Below, in pieces: positions 15,357 to 23,651 of a stretch of DNA of 64,000 nt; within the stretch, counting starts at the first letter, position 1, and each line of letters opens with the position of its first letter. The notes below the pieces were generated by a model, which was not told the DNA's origin, made no database searches, and saw only the letters and a program-made list of their open reading frames with translations. The stretch spans positions 15,685 through 79,684 of the forward strand of contig JAUWYR010000004.1 in assembly GCA_030615745.1 (NCBI GenBank), read 5' to 3'. Source of the DNA: Candidatus Zixiibacteriota bacterium. Its GTDB lineage: Bacteria > Zixibacteria > MSB-5A5 > SM23-73-2. The translations under genes were made by a program, and so were the position numbers.

Positions 15357-17507
15357 ATGATAAAAAAAGCCTTATTTTTCCTTCTTATACTTGTGATTTT
15401 TGGTGGATGTTCAAGGCAAGCTATAAAGCCAAATGTTTTAACCCCTCCTGCCAAAAAAGATATAACTTTTGAAAAAGACACAGATACCTTATCCCTTTTG
15501 GACCAGATGTTTTTTTTGCAATTGAAGGAGGCAGAAAACTATTATGCCTTGGGAGTAAGAGCTAATCAAGAGAGTGAGTGGGAAAAGGCTCAAGAAAACT
15601 TCGAGAAGGCTTTAGAGATAATATCAAATTTGAGTCTTGATGGGGATGCTGAGTCCAAATGGAGCACCAGAATAGATAAGCTTTTGCATGAGATCTCAGC
15701 AGACTATAAGATAACATTATTATATTTGGGTGCTCTTTCATCTGATGCTTCAATTTCTGCTTTTGTTGAGAGGTTTAAGGATATTCATAACTTCAAAAAA
15801 TTAAGAGAGGAATATAAACCCAAAAAACCCTCTATTGAAGAAAAGACCATAATAACCTATGATATGCCAATATTCTTAAATGAACAGGTGGAAAACTGCA
15901 TTCTCTATTTCCAGACCATAGCGCGAGAACCTTTTAAAAAATATCTGGCAAGGTCTGGAAAGTATATACCCTTAATGTCGGAGATCATAAAAGAAAAAGA
16001 ATTGCCTCATGATTTAGTCTATCTTCCTTTGATCGAGTCCGGATTTAATCCAAAAGCCTATTCCTGGGCACATGCAGTAGGTCCCTGGCAATTCATACGT
16101 TCAACCGGAAGAATATATGGTCTTAGAAGAAACCACTGGTATGATGAGCGCAGAGACTTCGTCAAATCGACCTATGCTGCCTGTGACTATCTAAAATTCC
16201 TCTATGGCAAGTTCGGAAACTGGCTTCTGGCTTTAGCCGCTTACAACGGAGGGGAAGGTAGGGTAGCAAAACAGATAAAAAGACAGAAGACCAAAGATTT
16301 TTGGAAACTGAGTTTGAAAAAACAGACCCGAAACTATGTTCCTTTATACATAGCTGCTACTATAATCGCCAAAAATCCTCAAGAATACGGGTTTTCTGTG
16401 GAATATGAAGACCCTTTGGAGTTCGATGTTGTTAAAGTGAATAAAGTCATAGATTTGAAAGTAGTTGCTGATGCTTTAAATGTCTCTTTAGATACGATAA
16501 AGGAGCTAAATCCAAAGCTTTTGAGAGGAGTTACACCTCCCGGCTATAAGAATTTCCCATTGAGGATTCCCAGGGGAGCAAGAAACCTTTTTGTTCAGAA
16601 ATATGACAGTATCCCTGAAAAAGACCTTTATGTTTTACATAAGATAAAGTGGGGAGAGACAGTATCTTCCATAGCAAAAAAATATGGTGTATCTCCTTTC
16701 AGCATCATCGAGACTAATAATCTGTCCAGAAGATACAAAATTTATGCTGGCGATTATCTTAAGATACCCAGATTCAAAAGCAAAGGCTCAAGAAAAAAAC
16801 CCTCCGACTTTAAGTATACGTTCGATTCCAAAGGGCAGAAAATCTACACGGTGAAAAAGGGAGATACTCTCACAGAGATTGCACAAGCTTTTGGAACTAC
16901 CACAAAAAAATTAGCCTCTTTTAACAGAATAAAAATAAAAAATCCTATCTATCGTGGTCAAAAACTTAGGATTCCAACTTCGTTTGAGTCTAATTATAAG
17001 GTCAATTCAATAGGAGAAAAAGTTTACGCTGTGAAAAGGGGAGATACGCTCTCAAAGATTGCCCGAGCTTTTGGGACTACTCCAGAAAAATTAGCCTCAT
17101 ATAATGGAATAAATATAAAAGACCCTATCTATCGTGGTCAGAAACTTAGGATTCCAACTTCCTCCGGAAAAATTGTGGTTTATACAGTTAAAAAAGGGGA
17201 GACCCTTTGGGACATAGGCAATAAGTTCAAGGTTACTCCCTATGAAATAGCGCAGATTAATGATATAAAGGAAAAAAATTATATAAAGGAAGGGCAGAAG
17301 TTAAAAATTCCATCGAATGGGAAAGGTTATACTTCAAAACAGAGCTCAGATGGCAAAGTTATCTTTTATATGGTCAAAAGGGGTGATAGCTTGTGGAAAA
17401 TCGCCAGACTTTTCGGGGTATCCTTGAAAAACCTTTTGAGCTGGAATACCATAGCTGACCCAAAATCGATTAGAGCAGGGGATAAGATAAAGATTTATCT
17501 GAGATAA
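15357..17507 (+). CDS. mltD: Lytic transglycosylase lipoprotein with five LysM domains (MltD type)
   Basis: Cleaves peptidoglycan glycan strands. The N-terminus is a lipoprotein signal (LVIFGGCS, lipid-bearing Cys about residue 19). A helical spacer follows, then an SLT domain with catalytic Glu in LIESGFNP (Glu227), AVGPWQF, and LALAAYNGGEGRV. Five LysM repeats occupy about residues 425-716; repeats 2 and 3 are nearly identical in protein and DNA (about 16830-17160), suggesting recent duplication. MltD of E. coli has fewer LysM units. 716 aa. Outer-membrane anchoring is inferred from the lipobox. It has its own promoter and is followed 26 bp later by sppA. Confidence 0.93.
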   Translation: MIKKALFFLLILVIFGGCSRQAIKPNVLTPPAKKDITFEKDTDTLSLLDQMFFLQLKEAENYYALGVRANQESEWEKAQENFEKALEIISNLSLDGDAESKWSTRIDKLLHEISADYKITLLYLGALSSDASISAFVERFKDIHNFKKLREEYKPKKPSIEEKTIITYDMPIFLNEQVENCILYFQTIAREPFKKYLARSGKYIPLMSEIIKEKELPHDLVYLPLIESGFNPKAYSWAHAVGPWQFIRSTGRIYGLRRNHWYDERRDFVKSTYAACDYLKFLYGKFGNWLLALAAYNGGEGRVAKQIKRQKTKDFWKLSLKKQTRNYVPLYIAATIIAKNPQEYGFSVEYEDPLEFDVVKVNKVIDLKVVADALNVSLDTIKELNPKLLRGVTPPGYKNFPLRIPRGARNLFVQKYDSIPEKDLYVLHKIKWGETVSSIAKKYGVSPFSIIETNNLSRRYKIYAGDYLKIPRFKSKGSRKKPSDFKYTFDSKGQKIYTVKKGDTLTEIAQAFGTTTKKLASFNRIKIKNPIYRGQKLRIPTSFESNYKVNSIGEKVYAVKRGDTLSKIARAFGTTPEKLASYNGINIKDPIYRGQKLRIPTSSGKIVVYTVKKGETLWDIGNKFKVTPYEIAQINDIKEKNYIKEGQKLKIPSNGKGYTSKQSSDGKVIFYMVKRGDSLWKIARLFGVSLKNLLSWNTIADPKSIRAGDKIKIYLR

Positions 17508-17533
17508 CCTGTCCGATCAGGAAAGGAGTATTT

Positions 17534-18418
17534 TTGGCTAAAAAGAAAGACATTATAGTAGGTGTAATTATCGGGTTAAGCTTTTTGATCTTTATCCTGA
17601 TTTTGCTTTTAGGTGTTTCAAGTCTCTATACAGATCGAGATATTTATTTTGGTGGGTTTGGTAAAAAAGTAGCGATAATAGATATATTTGGAGTAATCTC
17701 TTCCTCTGATGATGTGGTAAGGCAGTTAAAAAAATACAGGGATGATTCCTCTGTTCCCTCCATTGTTTTGAACATAGACAGTCCTGGTGGTGGTATAGCT
17801 GCATCCCAGGAGATATTTGAGGAGATAAAGAAGGTAAGACAAAAGGGTAAAAAGGTTGTTGCTTCGATGAGGTCTGTGGCTGCATCAGGTGGTTATTATA
17901 TAGCCTGTGCAGCTGACACCATCGTGGCAAATCCCGGGACGATCACAGGATCAATAGGGGTGATATTCGAATTTCCTGTTGCTGAGAAGCTTTTTAAAAA
18001 GATAGGAGTTGAGTTTGAAGTTGTCAAATCTGGCGAGGTTAAGGATATGGGAACTTTCACTCGACCCATGACCAAAAAGGAAAGAGAGCTCCTTCAGTCA
18101 GTTATTGATGATGCCTATTATCAATTCGTAGATGTGTTGGTAAAGATGAGAAATCTACCTGAAAAAGAGGTTTTGAAAATCGCGGATGGTAGAATTTTCA
18201 CCGGGTCTCAGGCTAAAAAACTTGGATTGATCGATGTTTTGGGTAATTTTGAGGATGCCATAAGGATTGCTGGTGAGATGGGAGGGATTGAAGGTCCACC
18301 AAAGATTATCAAGGAGAGAAAAAGAAAACTTACAATTTTTGATCTCTTAACTAAAAATTTTAGTAATCTTTTAAGTCAAGAGAACTTTGCTCCAAAATTT
18401 GAATATATATTCAAGTAG
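17534..18418 (+). CDS. sppA: Signal peptide peptidase SppA (short form)
   Basis: Membrane-bound serine protease that degrades cleaved signal peptides. One N-terminal membrane helix (about 7-30) is followed by a ClpP-like domain. Nucleophile Ser118 lies in SVAASGGYY and the general base is Lys170 in SGEVKDMG. The 52-residue spacing between them equals that of B. subtilis SppA. GSIGVI is also conserved. At 294 aa it is the half-length Bacillus/archaeal form, not the 600-aa E. coli one. The start is TTG 17534, with aggag well placed upstream. Confidence 0.93.
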   Translation: MAKKKDIIVGVIIGLSFLIFILILLLGVSSLYTDRDIYFGGFGKKVAIIDIFGVISSSDDVVRQLKKYRDDSSVPSIVLNIDSPGGGIAASQEIFEEIKKVRQKGKKVVASMRSVAASGGYYIACAADTIVANPGTITGSIGVIFEFPVAEKLFKKIGVEFEVVKSGEVKDMGTFTRPMTKKERELLQSVIDDAYYQFVDVLVKMRNLPEKEVLKIADGRIFTGSQAKKLGLIDVLGNFEDAIRIAGEMGGIEGPPKIIKERKRKLTIFDLLTKNFSNLLSQENFAPKFEYIFK

Positions 18419-18428
18419 GTGAAAAGGG

Positions 18429-18650
18429 TTGCCAATTTTCGAATATAGATGCAAATCATGTGATCATAGATTTGAAGTTCTCATACGTTCTTCTAATGAA
18501 AAAAACCCTGTTTGTCCTCTCTGCAAAGAAGAGGTGGAAAGGATTTTCTCAGTTTTCGGTTTTTCAAAAGGAAAAAGATTTATATCTTCTTCTGTGAAGA
18601 CATCTTGCGGAAGTTGCATAACCAAAAGATGTGACAGTTGTGGAATTTAA
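18429..18650 (+). CDS. FmdB/CxxC_CxxC_SSSS-family zinc ribbon protein
   Basis: 73 aa beginning MPIFEYRCKSCDHRFE, the signature of the FmdB-type regulatory ribbon. A second pair, CPLC, gives a four-Cys zinc site. Unusually, the C-terminus adds four more cysteines (CGSCITKRCDSC), which could bind a second metal. TTG start with a gaaaaggg ribosome-site-like sequence. It lies 10 bp after sppA, in the same unit. The family function is poorly defined: a regulator in a methylotroph, probably other roles elsewhere. Confidence 0.85.
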   Translation: MPIFEYRCKSCDHRFEVLIRSSNEKNPVCPLCKEEVERIFSVFGFSKGKRFISSSVKTSCGSCITKRCDSCGI

Positions 18651-18680
18651 AGTAAATCAAAAATTAAAAGGAGGTAAAAA

Positions 18681-18965
18681 GTGACGAAAGCAGATTTAGT
18701 TGAAAGGGTTACAGAAAAAACAGGACTTACAAGAACCGATGTTGCGGTGGTAGTGGATGGTCTTTTGGAAACAATAAAGAGTGCCATGGAGGAAGGAAAC
18801 AATATCGAGCTCAGAGGATTTGGCACTTTTAAAATCAAGACAAGAAAGGCAAGAAAAGCCAGAAACCCGAGGACCGGTGAGGAGGTGCCGGTGCCTGACC
18901 GTAAGGTCCCCGTTTTTAAGCCATCTAACGAATTCAAGAATTTAATTACTAAGCAACCTTTGTAA
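18681..18965 (+). CDS. HU/IHF-family DNA-bending protein
   Basis: 94 aa, normal for the family. T-K-A-D-L-V opens helix 1; GFGTFKIKTRKARKARNPRTG is the beta-arm region with the intercalating Pro environment (RNPRTGEEV). It dimerises and bends DNA in the nucleoid. GTG start at 18681 with a very strong ribosome site (aaaaggagg), expected for an abundant protein. HU versus IHF subunit cannot be decided from the sequence alone. Confidence 0.94.
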   Translation: MTKADLVERVTEKTGLTRTDVAVVVDGLLETIKSAMEEGNNIELRGFGTFKIKTRKARKARNPRTGEEVPVPDRKVPVFKPSNEFKNLITKQPL

Positions 18966-18975
18966 AAGGGGTGAA

Positions 18976-19071
18976 ATGCCGAGCGGTAAAAAAAGAAAAA
19001 GACTGAAGATAAAGACCCACAAAAGAAAAAAAAGGCTAAGAAGGGATCGGCACAAAAAGAAAAAAAGATAA
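18976..19071 (+). CDS. 31-residue AURKAIP1/COX24-like basic protein (probable small ribosomal protein)
   Basis: ATG 18976 to TAA 19069-19071. The peptide opens MPSGKKRKRLKIKTHKRKKR and is almost wholly Lys/Arg/His. It matches the short bacterial AURKAIP1/COX24-domain proteins, related to mitochondrial mS38 and mycobacterial bS22, which sit on the small ribosomal subunit. A gtgaa sequence 10 bp after the HU stop precedes it, and its stop overlaps the next gene (TAATG). It is easily missed because of its size. Ribosomal location is inferred from those relatives. Confidence 0.8.
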   Translation: MPSGKKRKRLKIKTHKRKKRLRRDRHKKKKR

Positions 19072-19556
19072 TGAGAATTTTTGTCATCTCCGACACCCAT
19101 GTGCCTGAAAGAGCTAAAGGACTCCCAGAGAAATTTCTATCGTTATTAAAACCAGATGACTTTATCTTTCATGCAGGTGATTTCACCACTCTGGATACTC
19201 TAAAAAAGCTGGAGAAAAAAGCAAAAACAATAGCAGTGCACGGAAATATGGATGATCCGGAGATTAAAAAATCTTTGCCCGAGAAGAGAGTGGAAGTTAT
19301 TGCTGGAAGAAAAATAGGACTTATTCACGGGTTTGGAGGACCTCTTGGTATACCTAAAAGGGTTTATCAGGAGTTTAATGAGAAACCGGATGTGATTCTT
19401 TTTGGTCATTCTCATAACCCCTATCACAAGAAAATAGATGGGACCCTCCTTTTCAATCCGGGAAGCTTATCTGGAAACCTTTTTTCCTGGAAAAAATCAT
19501 ACGGTATCCTGAAGATTGAACAGGACAAAATATGGGGAGAGATTATTTATATCTGA
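19071..19556 (+). CDS. YfcE/MJ0936-type metallophosphoesterase
   Basis: 161 aa with all calcineurin-fold metal motifs: SDTHV near residue 7, HAGDFT, GNMDD, HGFG and FGHSHNP. The family comprises small Mn- or Ni-dependent phosphodiesterases whose physiological substrate is mostly unknown. The start codon overlaps the stop of the 31-aa gene, so it is translationally coupled. It closes a unit that probably begins at the LysM transglycosylase. Confidence 0.88.
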   Translation: MRIFVISDTHVPERAKGLPEKFLSLLKPDDFIFHAGDFTTLDTLKKLEKKAKTIAVHGNMDDPEIKKSLPEKRVEVIAGRKIGLIHGFGGPLGIPKRVYQEFNEKPDVILFGHSHNPYHKKIDGTLLFNPGSLSGNLFSWKKSYGILKIEQDKIWGEIIYI

Positions 19557-19611
19557 GAGGAGGGGCAGGGTAAACTAAAAACTATGAACTAACAGCTATC
19601 TACTAAAAAAA

Positions 19612-19684
19612 GCCCCTGTAGCTCAGTTGGATAGAGCAGCGGCCTCCGGAGCCGCGTGCACCCGTTCGAGTCGGGTCAGGGGTA
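19612..19684 (+). tRNA. tRNA-Arg (anticodon CCG)
   Basis: A complete cloverleaf of 73 nt. The acceptor stem is seven pairs with a G:U first pair. D-arm GCTCAGTTGGATAGAGC; anticodon stem GCGGC/GCCGC with loop CTCCGGA (anticodon CCG at 19646-19648); T-arm with GTTCGAGTC. No CCA is encoded. It reads CGG codons. Confidence 0.95.
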
Positions 19685-19980
19685 GGATGAAAGTTTAAAA
19701 TTAAAAATTTAAAGTTCAAAATTAAAAGAAACGGGTATTAGAAAAGACAGGTTATAGGTTATAGGTCATAGGTTGTAGGTGTTAGGGAAATAAATGTATG
19801 GGCGGGGTTTGTTGAGCGAAGCGAAATCCCGATTTATCGGGGTCCCCGCCTGAAAAAAACAGGTCATAGGTTATAGGTGGTAGGTGATAGGAAAATAAAT
19901 GTAGGGGCGGGGTTTATCCCCGCCCGAGGAAACTGAAAATGTAGAAAGTTTTAAAAAACATTTGAGCGAAAAGTTAAATC
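19685..19980. repeat. Repeat-filled gap between tRNA-Arg and proS
   Basis: No gene seen. From left: an aaatttaaag tract; a taggttataggtcataggt tandem-like tract (19740-19790); a hairpin element of ggcggggttt...ccccgcc type (about 19801-19852) holding a nested cccgatttatcggg stem; a second ataggt tract; then a simpler hairpin ggggcggggtttatccccgccc (about 19905-19926). Tract plus hairpin occur twice in the same order, as if a composite unit had duplicated and its hairpin part changed. Confidence 0.65.
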
Positions 19981-21726
19981 ATGAAATGGTCTGAAACCTA
20001 CATTCCGACTTTAAGAGAGTTTCCAGCTGAGGCTGAGATCATCTCACATAAGCTTCTGATCAAGGCTGGGTATATCAGAAAATTAACCTCCGGGGTGTAT
20101 AACTATCTTCCACTTATGCAATCAGTCCTTTTAAAAATCACAAACATTGTCAGAGAGGAGATGAACAAATCCGGTGCCCAGGAGATTTTAATGCCGGTTT
20201 TGCATCCAGCTGAGCTCTGGCAGAAATCTGGAAGATGGGAGACCGTTGGTAAAGAACTGATGAGAATGAGGGATAGACATCAGAGGGATCTGGTCTTAGG
20301 AGGAACTCATGAGGAAGTTGTAACAAATTTGATAAAGGGAGAGATACGCTCCTACCGTCAACTCCCTGTAAATTTATATCAGATTCAAACTAAATTCAGA
20401 GATGAGATAAGACCGAGGTTCGGCTTGATGAGAGGAAGGGAATTTCTGATGAAGGATGCCTATACCTTTGATGCGAATGAGAAAAGCTTCAATATAAGTT
20501 ATCAGAAGATGGTAGATGCCTACTTTAAGATTTTCAAAAGATGCGGTTTGGAAACCAAGATGGTTGAATCGGACACTGGAGCAATGGGAGGAAAAGCCGC
20601 TCATGAATTTATGGTGATAGTTGATACCGAAGGAGGCGAAAACATCATCTTTTATTGTGACAGGTGCGACTACTCAGCAAATATTGACAAAGCGAGCTCT
20701 TTTGATTTGAAAGAGATAAAATCCGAAGGATTCACAGAAAAAGAAACTTTCAAAAAAATGGAGAAAGTCCATACTCCAGATAAAAAGACGATCGAGGAGG
20801 TAACTTTATTTTTAAATCAGCCACCGGAGAAACTTGTTAAAACTTTAATATATAGAGCGGATGGAAATTTAGTTGCCGCATTGATAAGGGGAGACAAGGA
20901 GATAAATGAGGTGAAATTGAAAAATGCGCTCGGATGTATCCAGTTGGAGATGGCTGACTCCGAATCAATCAAAAAATTAACGAAAGCAGAAGTTGGATTC
21001 TCAGGTCCTGTGGGTCTGAAAGGTGTAAAAATGATAGTGGATGAGCAGATACCAAACCTTTTCAACTTCGTTACCGGAGCAAATCAAAATGATTACCACC
21101 TTGTAAACGTCAATTCAGAAAGGGATTTTAAAATCGACCAGGTAGCTGATATAAAAACCGCAAAGGAGGGCGAGGGTTGTCCAAAATGTAAAAAAGGTAG
21201 ACTTAAAACTGATAGGGGAATTGAGGTTGGGAATACATTCATGCTCGGAACAAAATATAGCCAGTCCCTGGGAGCCACTTTTATAGATAAAGATGGAAAA
21301 GAGAAACCATTTATTATGGGCTCCTATGGTGTGGGGATAACTCGAACAGCTCAGGCTGCTGTGGAAAAATATCACGACGAAAAGGGGATAATCTGGCCAG
21401 TTTCAATTGCTCCTCTGCATATAAATATTCTTCCAGTGAATATCCAGGACCAAACACAAAAAAATGTTGCCTTCGATATCTATCAAAGGATGAAAGAAAA
21501 TAAAATGGAGGTTCTAATAGATGATAGGGATGAAAGGGCAGGGGTTAAGTTCAACGATTCTGATCTGATCGGTCTACCCCTGAGGATAACAGTAGGAGAA
21601 AAATATCTTAAAAAGAAAAAAGTAGAGCTTACACTAAGAGGAAAAAACGAAACTTTATTTTGCCCAAAAGAGGAGGTTTTAGAAAAGAGCAAAAAGATTT
21701 TAGAAAAACTAAAGGCTGTGTTTTAA
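19981..21726 (+). CDS. proS: Prolyl-tRNA synthetase (bacterial type with editing domain)
   Basis: 581 aa, full length. Class II motifs: motif 2 region TKFRDEIRPRFGLMRGREF and motif 3 GSYGVGITR. Between them is the YbaK-like editing insertion (about residues 240-385), which clears Ala-tRNAPro. Unusually visible are two CxxC pairs, YCDRCDYSA before the insertion and GCPKCKKG after it, which could hold zinc. The C-terminal anticodon-binding domain contains DDRDERAGVKF. No clear ribosome site. It is isolated from the following nusA-type operon by a palindrome and a promoter. Confidence 0.96.
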   Translation: MKWSETYIPTLREFPAEAEIISHKLLIKAGYIRKLTSGVYNYLPLMQSVLLKITNIVREEMNKSGAQEILMPVLHPAELWQKSGRWETVGKELMRMRDRHQRDLVLGGTHEEVVTNLIKGEIRSYRQLPVNLYQIQTKFRDEIRPRFGLMRGREFLMKDAYTFDANEKSFNISYQKMVDAYFKIFKRCGLETKMVESDTGAMGGKAAHEFMVIVDTEGGENIIFYCDRCDYSANIDKASSFDLKEIKSEGFTEKETFKKMEKVHTPDKKTIEEVTLFLNQPPEKLVKTLIYRADGNLVAALIRGDKEINEVKLKNALGCIQLEMADSESIKKLTKAEVGFSGPVGLKGVKMIVDEQIPNLFNFVTGANQNDYHLVNVNSERDFKIDQVADIKTAKEGEGCPKCKKGRLKTDRGIEVGNTFMLGTKYSQSLGATFIDKDGKEKPFIMGSYGVGITRTAQAAVEKYHDEKGIIWPVSIAPLHINILPVNIQDQTQKNVAFDIYQRMKENKMEVLIDDRDERAGVKFNDSDLIGLPLRITVGEKYLKKKKVELTLRGKNETLFCPKEEVLEKSKKILEKLKAVF

Positions 21727-21791
21727 TTAAAAATAGCAAAGAAAAATTGAAAATATTACGTATAAATAAATTAATTTAAATCAGTTTTTTG

Positions 21792-21820
21792 TTGCATTTT
21801 TGAACTTAAGCTTTTATATT
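21792..21820 (+). promoter_or_regulatory. Promoter for the rimP-nusA-infB operon
   Basis: TTGCAT at 21792-21797, 17-bp spacer, TATATT at 21815-21820. The predicted start point (about 21827) falls at the beginning of the perfect palindrome 21825-21852, so the transcript would begin with a hairpin ahead of rimP. Confidence 0.5.
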
Positions 21821-21824
21821 TTAA

Positions 21825-21852
21825 AAAAGAGTGGGAAGCTTCCCACTCTTTT
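21825..21852. terminator. Perfect palindrome between proS and rimP (terminator or 5' leader hairpin)
   Basis: aaagagtgggaagcttcccactcttt is self-complementary over its whole length, with A-rich and T-rich ends. It can act as a rho-independent terminator in both directions. A promoter-like sequence ends five bases before it, so it might instead be a hairpin at the very 5' end of the rimP operon mRNA. Confidence 0.6.
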
Positions 21853-21882
21853 ACCTAATAGTTAAAAGTCAGGTTAAACAAA

Positions 21883-22332
21883 ATGAAAGAACTTGAGGAT
21901 AAAATAAAAAAGTCACTTTTACCATTGATTGAAAAAGAAGGTTTCGATTTAGTCGATCTTGAGTTAAAAGGACTTGCCCCTACATCTATTTTAAGGGTTT
22001 ATGTTGATAGAGCTGGAGGGATAACTTTAAATGAGTGTGCTAAGCTTTCAGGGAAGCTCTCTGATTACTTAGACTTAGAGGATTTAATCCCTCACCATTA
22101 CACATTAGAGGTCTCCTCACCGGGATTGGACCGACCATTGACTTCAGAGGGCGATTTCAAAAGGAAGATCGGGGAGAAAGTGAAAGTTTTCCTTAAATCT
22201 CCATTAGAGGAAAAAATCGAGTTTGAGGGGAAAATAGTGAACTTTCAAGATAAAAAAGTTTTTCTGGATAAGGGAGAGGAAATAAAGGTTATTCCTTTTG
22301 AAAAAATCGAAAAAGCTAAAATTGTCTTTTAG
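21883..22332 (+). CDS. rimP: Ribosome maturation factor RimP
   Basis: 149 aa. Contains GFDLVDLELKG, LRVYVDR-GGITLNECAKLS and LEVSSPGLDRPL, the defining words of RimP (formerly YhbC/P15A). It helps assemble the 30S subunit. First gene of the conserved rimP-nusA-infB order; nusA begins 9 bp after its stop. Confidence 0.95.
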   Translation: MKELEDKIKKSLLPLIEKEGFDLVDLELKGLAPTSILRVYVDRAGGITLNECAKLSGKLSDYLDLEDLIPHHYTLEVSSPGLDRPLTSEGDFKRKIGEKVKVFLKSPLEEKIEFEGKIVNFQDKKVFLDKGEEIKVIPFEKIEKAKIVF

Positions 22333-22341
22333 GGAGGGAAA

Positions 22342-23601
22342 ATGGATACCTACGAGATTTTAGAGGCACTAACTCAGATAACTAAAAGTAAAAACATAGA
22401 TATGGAGTTTGTGATCGAGACCTTAGAGCAAAGTCTTTTGTCTGCAGCCAAGAAGAAATTTGGAGATTCCGACAACATAGAGGTAGAAGTTGACACAAAA
22501 ACCGGTGAAATCGAGATGTATGCTTTAAAGAAAGTTGTGGAACAGGTCTCAGATCCAAACCAAGAGATCTCTTTACCCCAGGCTCAAGAAATCAATCATC
22601 AGGTCAAATTGGATGAAAAAGTCAAGGTGCCAATAAGTTTTGATGAATTTGGAAGAAACGCTATTCTTACCGCTAAGCAGATCATGATTCAGAGAGTCAG
22701 GGAAGCAGAAAGGGATAAAATATATGAGGAATATAAGGATAAAATAGGAATAGTTGTTACCGGCTCTGTTCAACAGGTTAACAAGGGTAACATAATAGTC
22801 AATTTGGGGAAAGCAGAGGCGCTCCTTCCTCCCAAAGAGCAAATTCAAAAGGAACGCTATCGCCAGGGTGATAGAATAAGAGCTTATATTTTGAATGTTG
22901 AGAAAAGCTCTCGTGGTCCCCAGATAATTTTGTCCAGGACTCATCCCGATCTTTTAAAAAAATTGTTTGAGCTTGAGGTTCCTGAGATTTTCGAAAGGAT
23001 AATCGAGATAAAAGCAATTGTCAGAGAACCTGGAGAAAGAGCCAAAATCGCTGTTAGCTCAATAGATGATCGAGTGGATCCAGTTGGCGCTTGTGTTGGG
23101 ATTAAGGGAGCAAGGGTTCAGAGCATAGTCAGAGAACTCAACAATGAGAGAATAGATATTATCCTTTGGCATCCTGACCCTCAAACTTTTGTCACCAGAG
23201 CATTATCCCCTGCTAAGATTGCAAAAATCGACGTCTTTCCTGAAAAAGAGGAGATGGCCGTGGTGGTTGAAGATGATATGTTATCCTTAGCTATTGGAAG
23301 GGGTGGACAAAATGCGAGATTGGCTGCCAAACTAACTGGCTGGAAGATAAATATTCTGAGTGTCACTGAGTATAAAGAAGAAAGAAAGCTTGGAGAAGAA
23401 CCAAAAATGAAGATTTCTCTTCTGTCTGGCATTGGAAAAAAATTGGAGGAGAAGTTAGCAAAAGCAAAGATCGAAACCATTCAGGATCTCGCAAAGACAG
23501 ATGTTAAAACTTTGTCTGAAATCGAAGGAATTGGTAAAAAGAAAGCAGAATCTTTGATAGAGAAAGCTCAGGAATATATGACCACAAAGCCAGTGAGCTA
23601 A
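22342..23601 (+). CDS. nusA: Transcription termination/antitermination factor NusA
   Basis: 419 aa: N-terminal RNA-polymerase-binding domain (1-120), S1 domain (about 130-200, GSVQQVNKGNIIVNLG), two KH domains (GACVGIKGARV and AIGRGGQNARLA), and a C-terminal helix-hairpin-helix domain (LSGIGKKLEEKLAKA, LSEIEGIGKKKAESL). The C-terminal acidic repeats of E. coli NusA are absent; this is the shorter common form. Strong ribosome site agggagg. Confidence 0.97.
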   Translation: MDTYEILEALTQITKSKNIDMEFVIETLEQSLLSAAKKKFGDSDNIEVEVDTKTGEIEMYALKKVVEQVSDPNQEISLPQAQEINHQVKLDEKVKVPISFDEFGRNAILTAKQIMIQRVREAERDKIYEEYKDKIGIVVTGSVQQVNKGNIIVNLGKAEALLPPKEQIQKERYRQGDRIRAYILNVEKSSRGPQIILSRTHPDLLKKLFELEVPEIFERIIEIKAIVREPGERAKIAVSSIDDRVDPVGACVGIKGARVQSIVRELNNERIDIILWHPDPQTFVTRALSPAKIAKIDVFPEKEEMAVVVEDDMLSLAIGRGGQNARLAAKLTGWKINILSVTEYKEERKLGEEPKMKISLLSGIGKKLEEKLAKAKIETIQDLAKTDVKTLSEIEGIGKKKAESLIEKAQEYMTTKPVS

Positions 23602-23651
23602 GATAAGAGTAAAAGCTTTCGAAAAAATTACAAAAGGTAAATTAAAAGATT

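Noticed and set aside
19740-19900. Possible CRISPR array (regularly repeated ataggt words)
   Set aside because: Units are only 6-9 bp, irregular, without unique spacers of constant length, and no cas gene is nearby.
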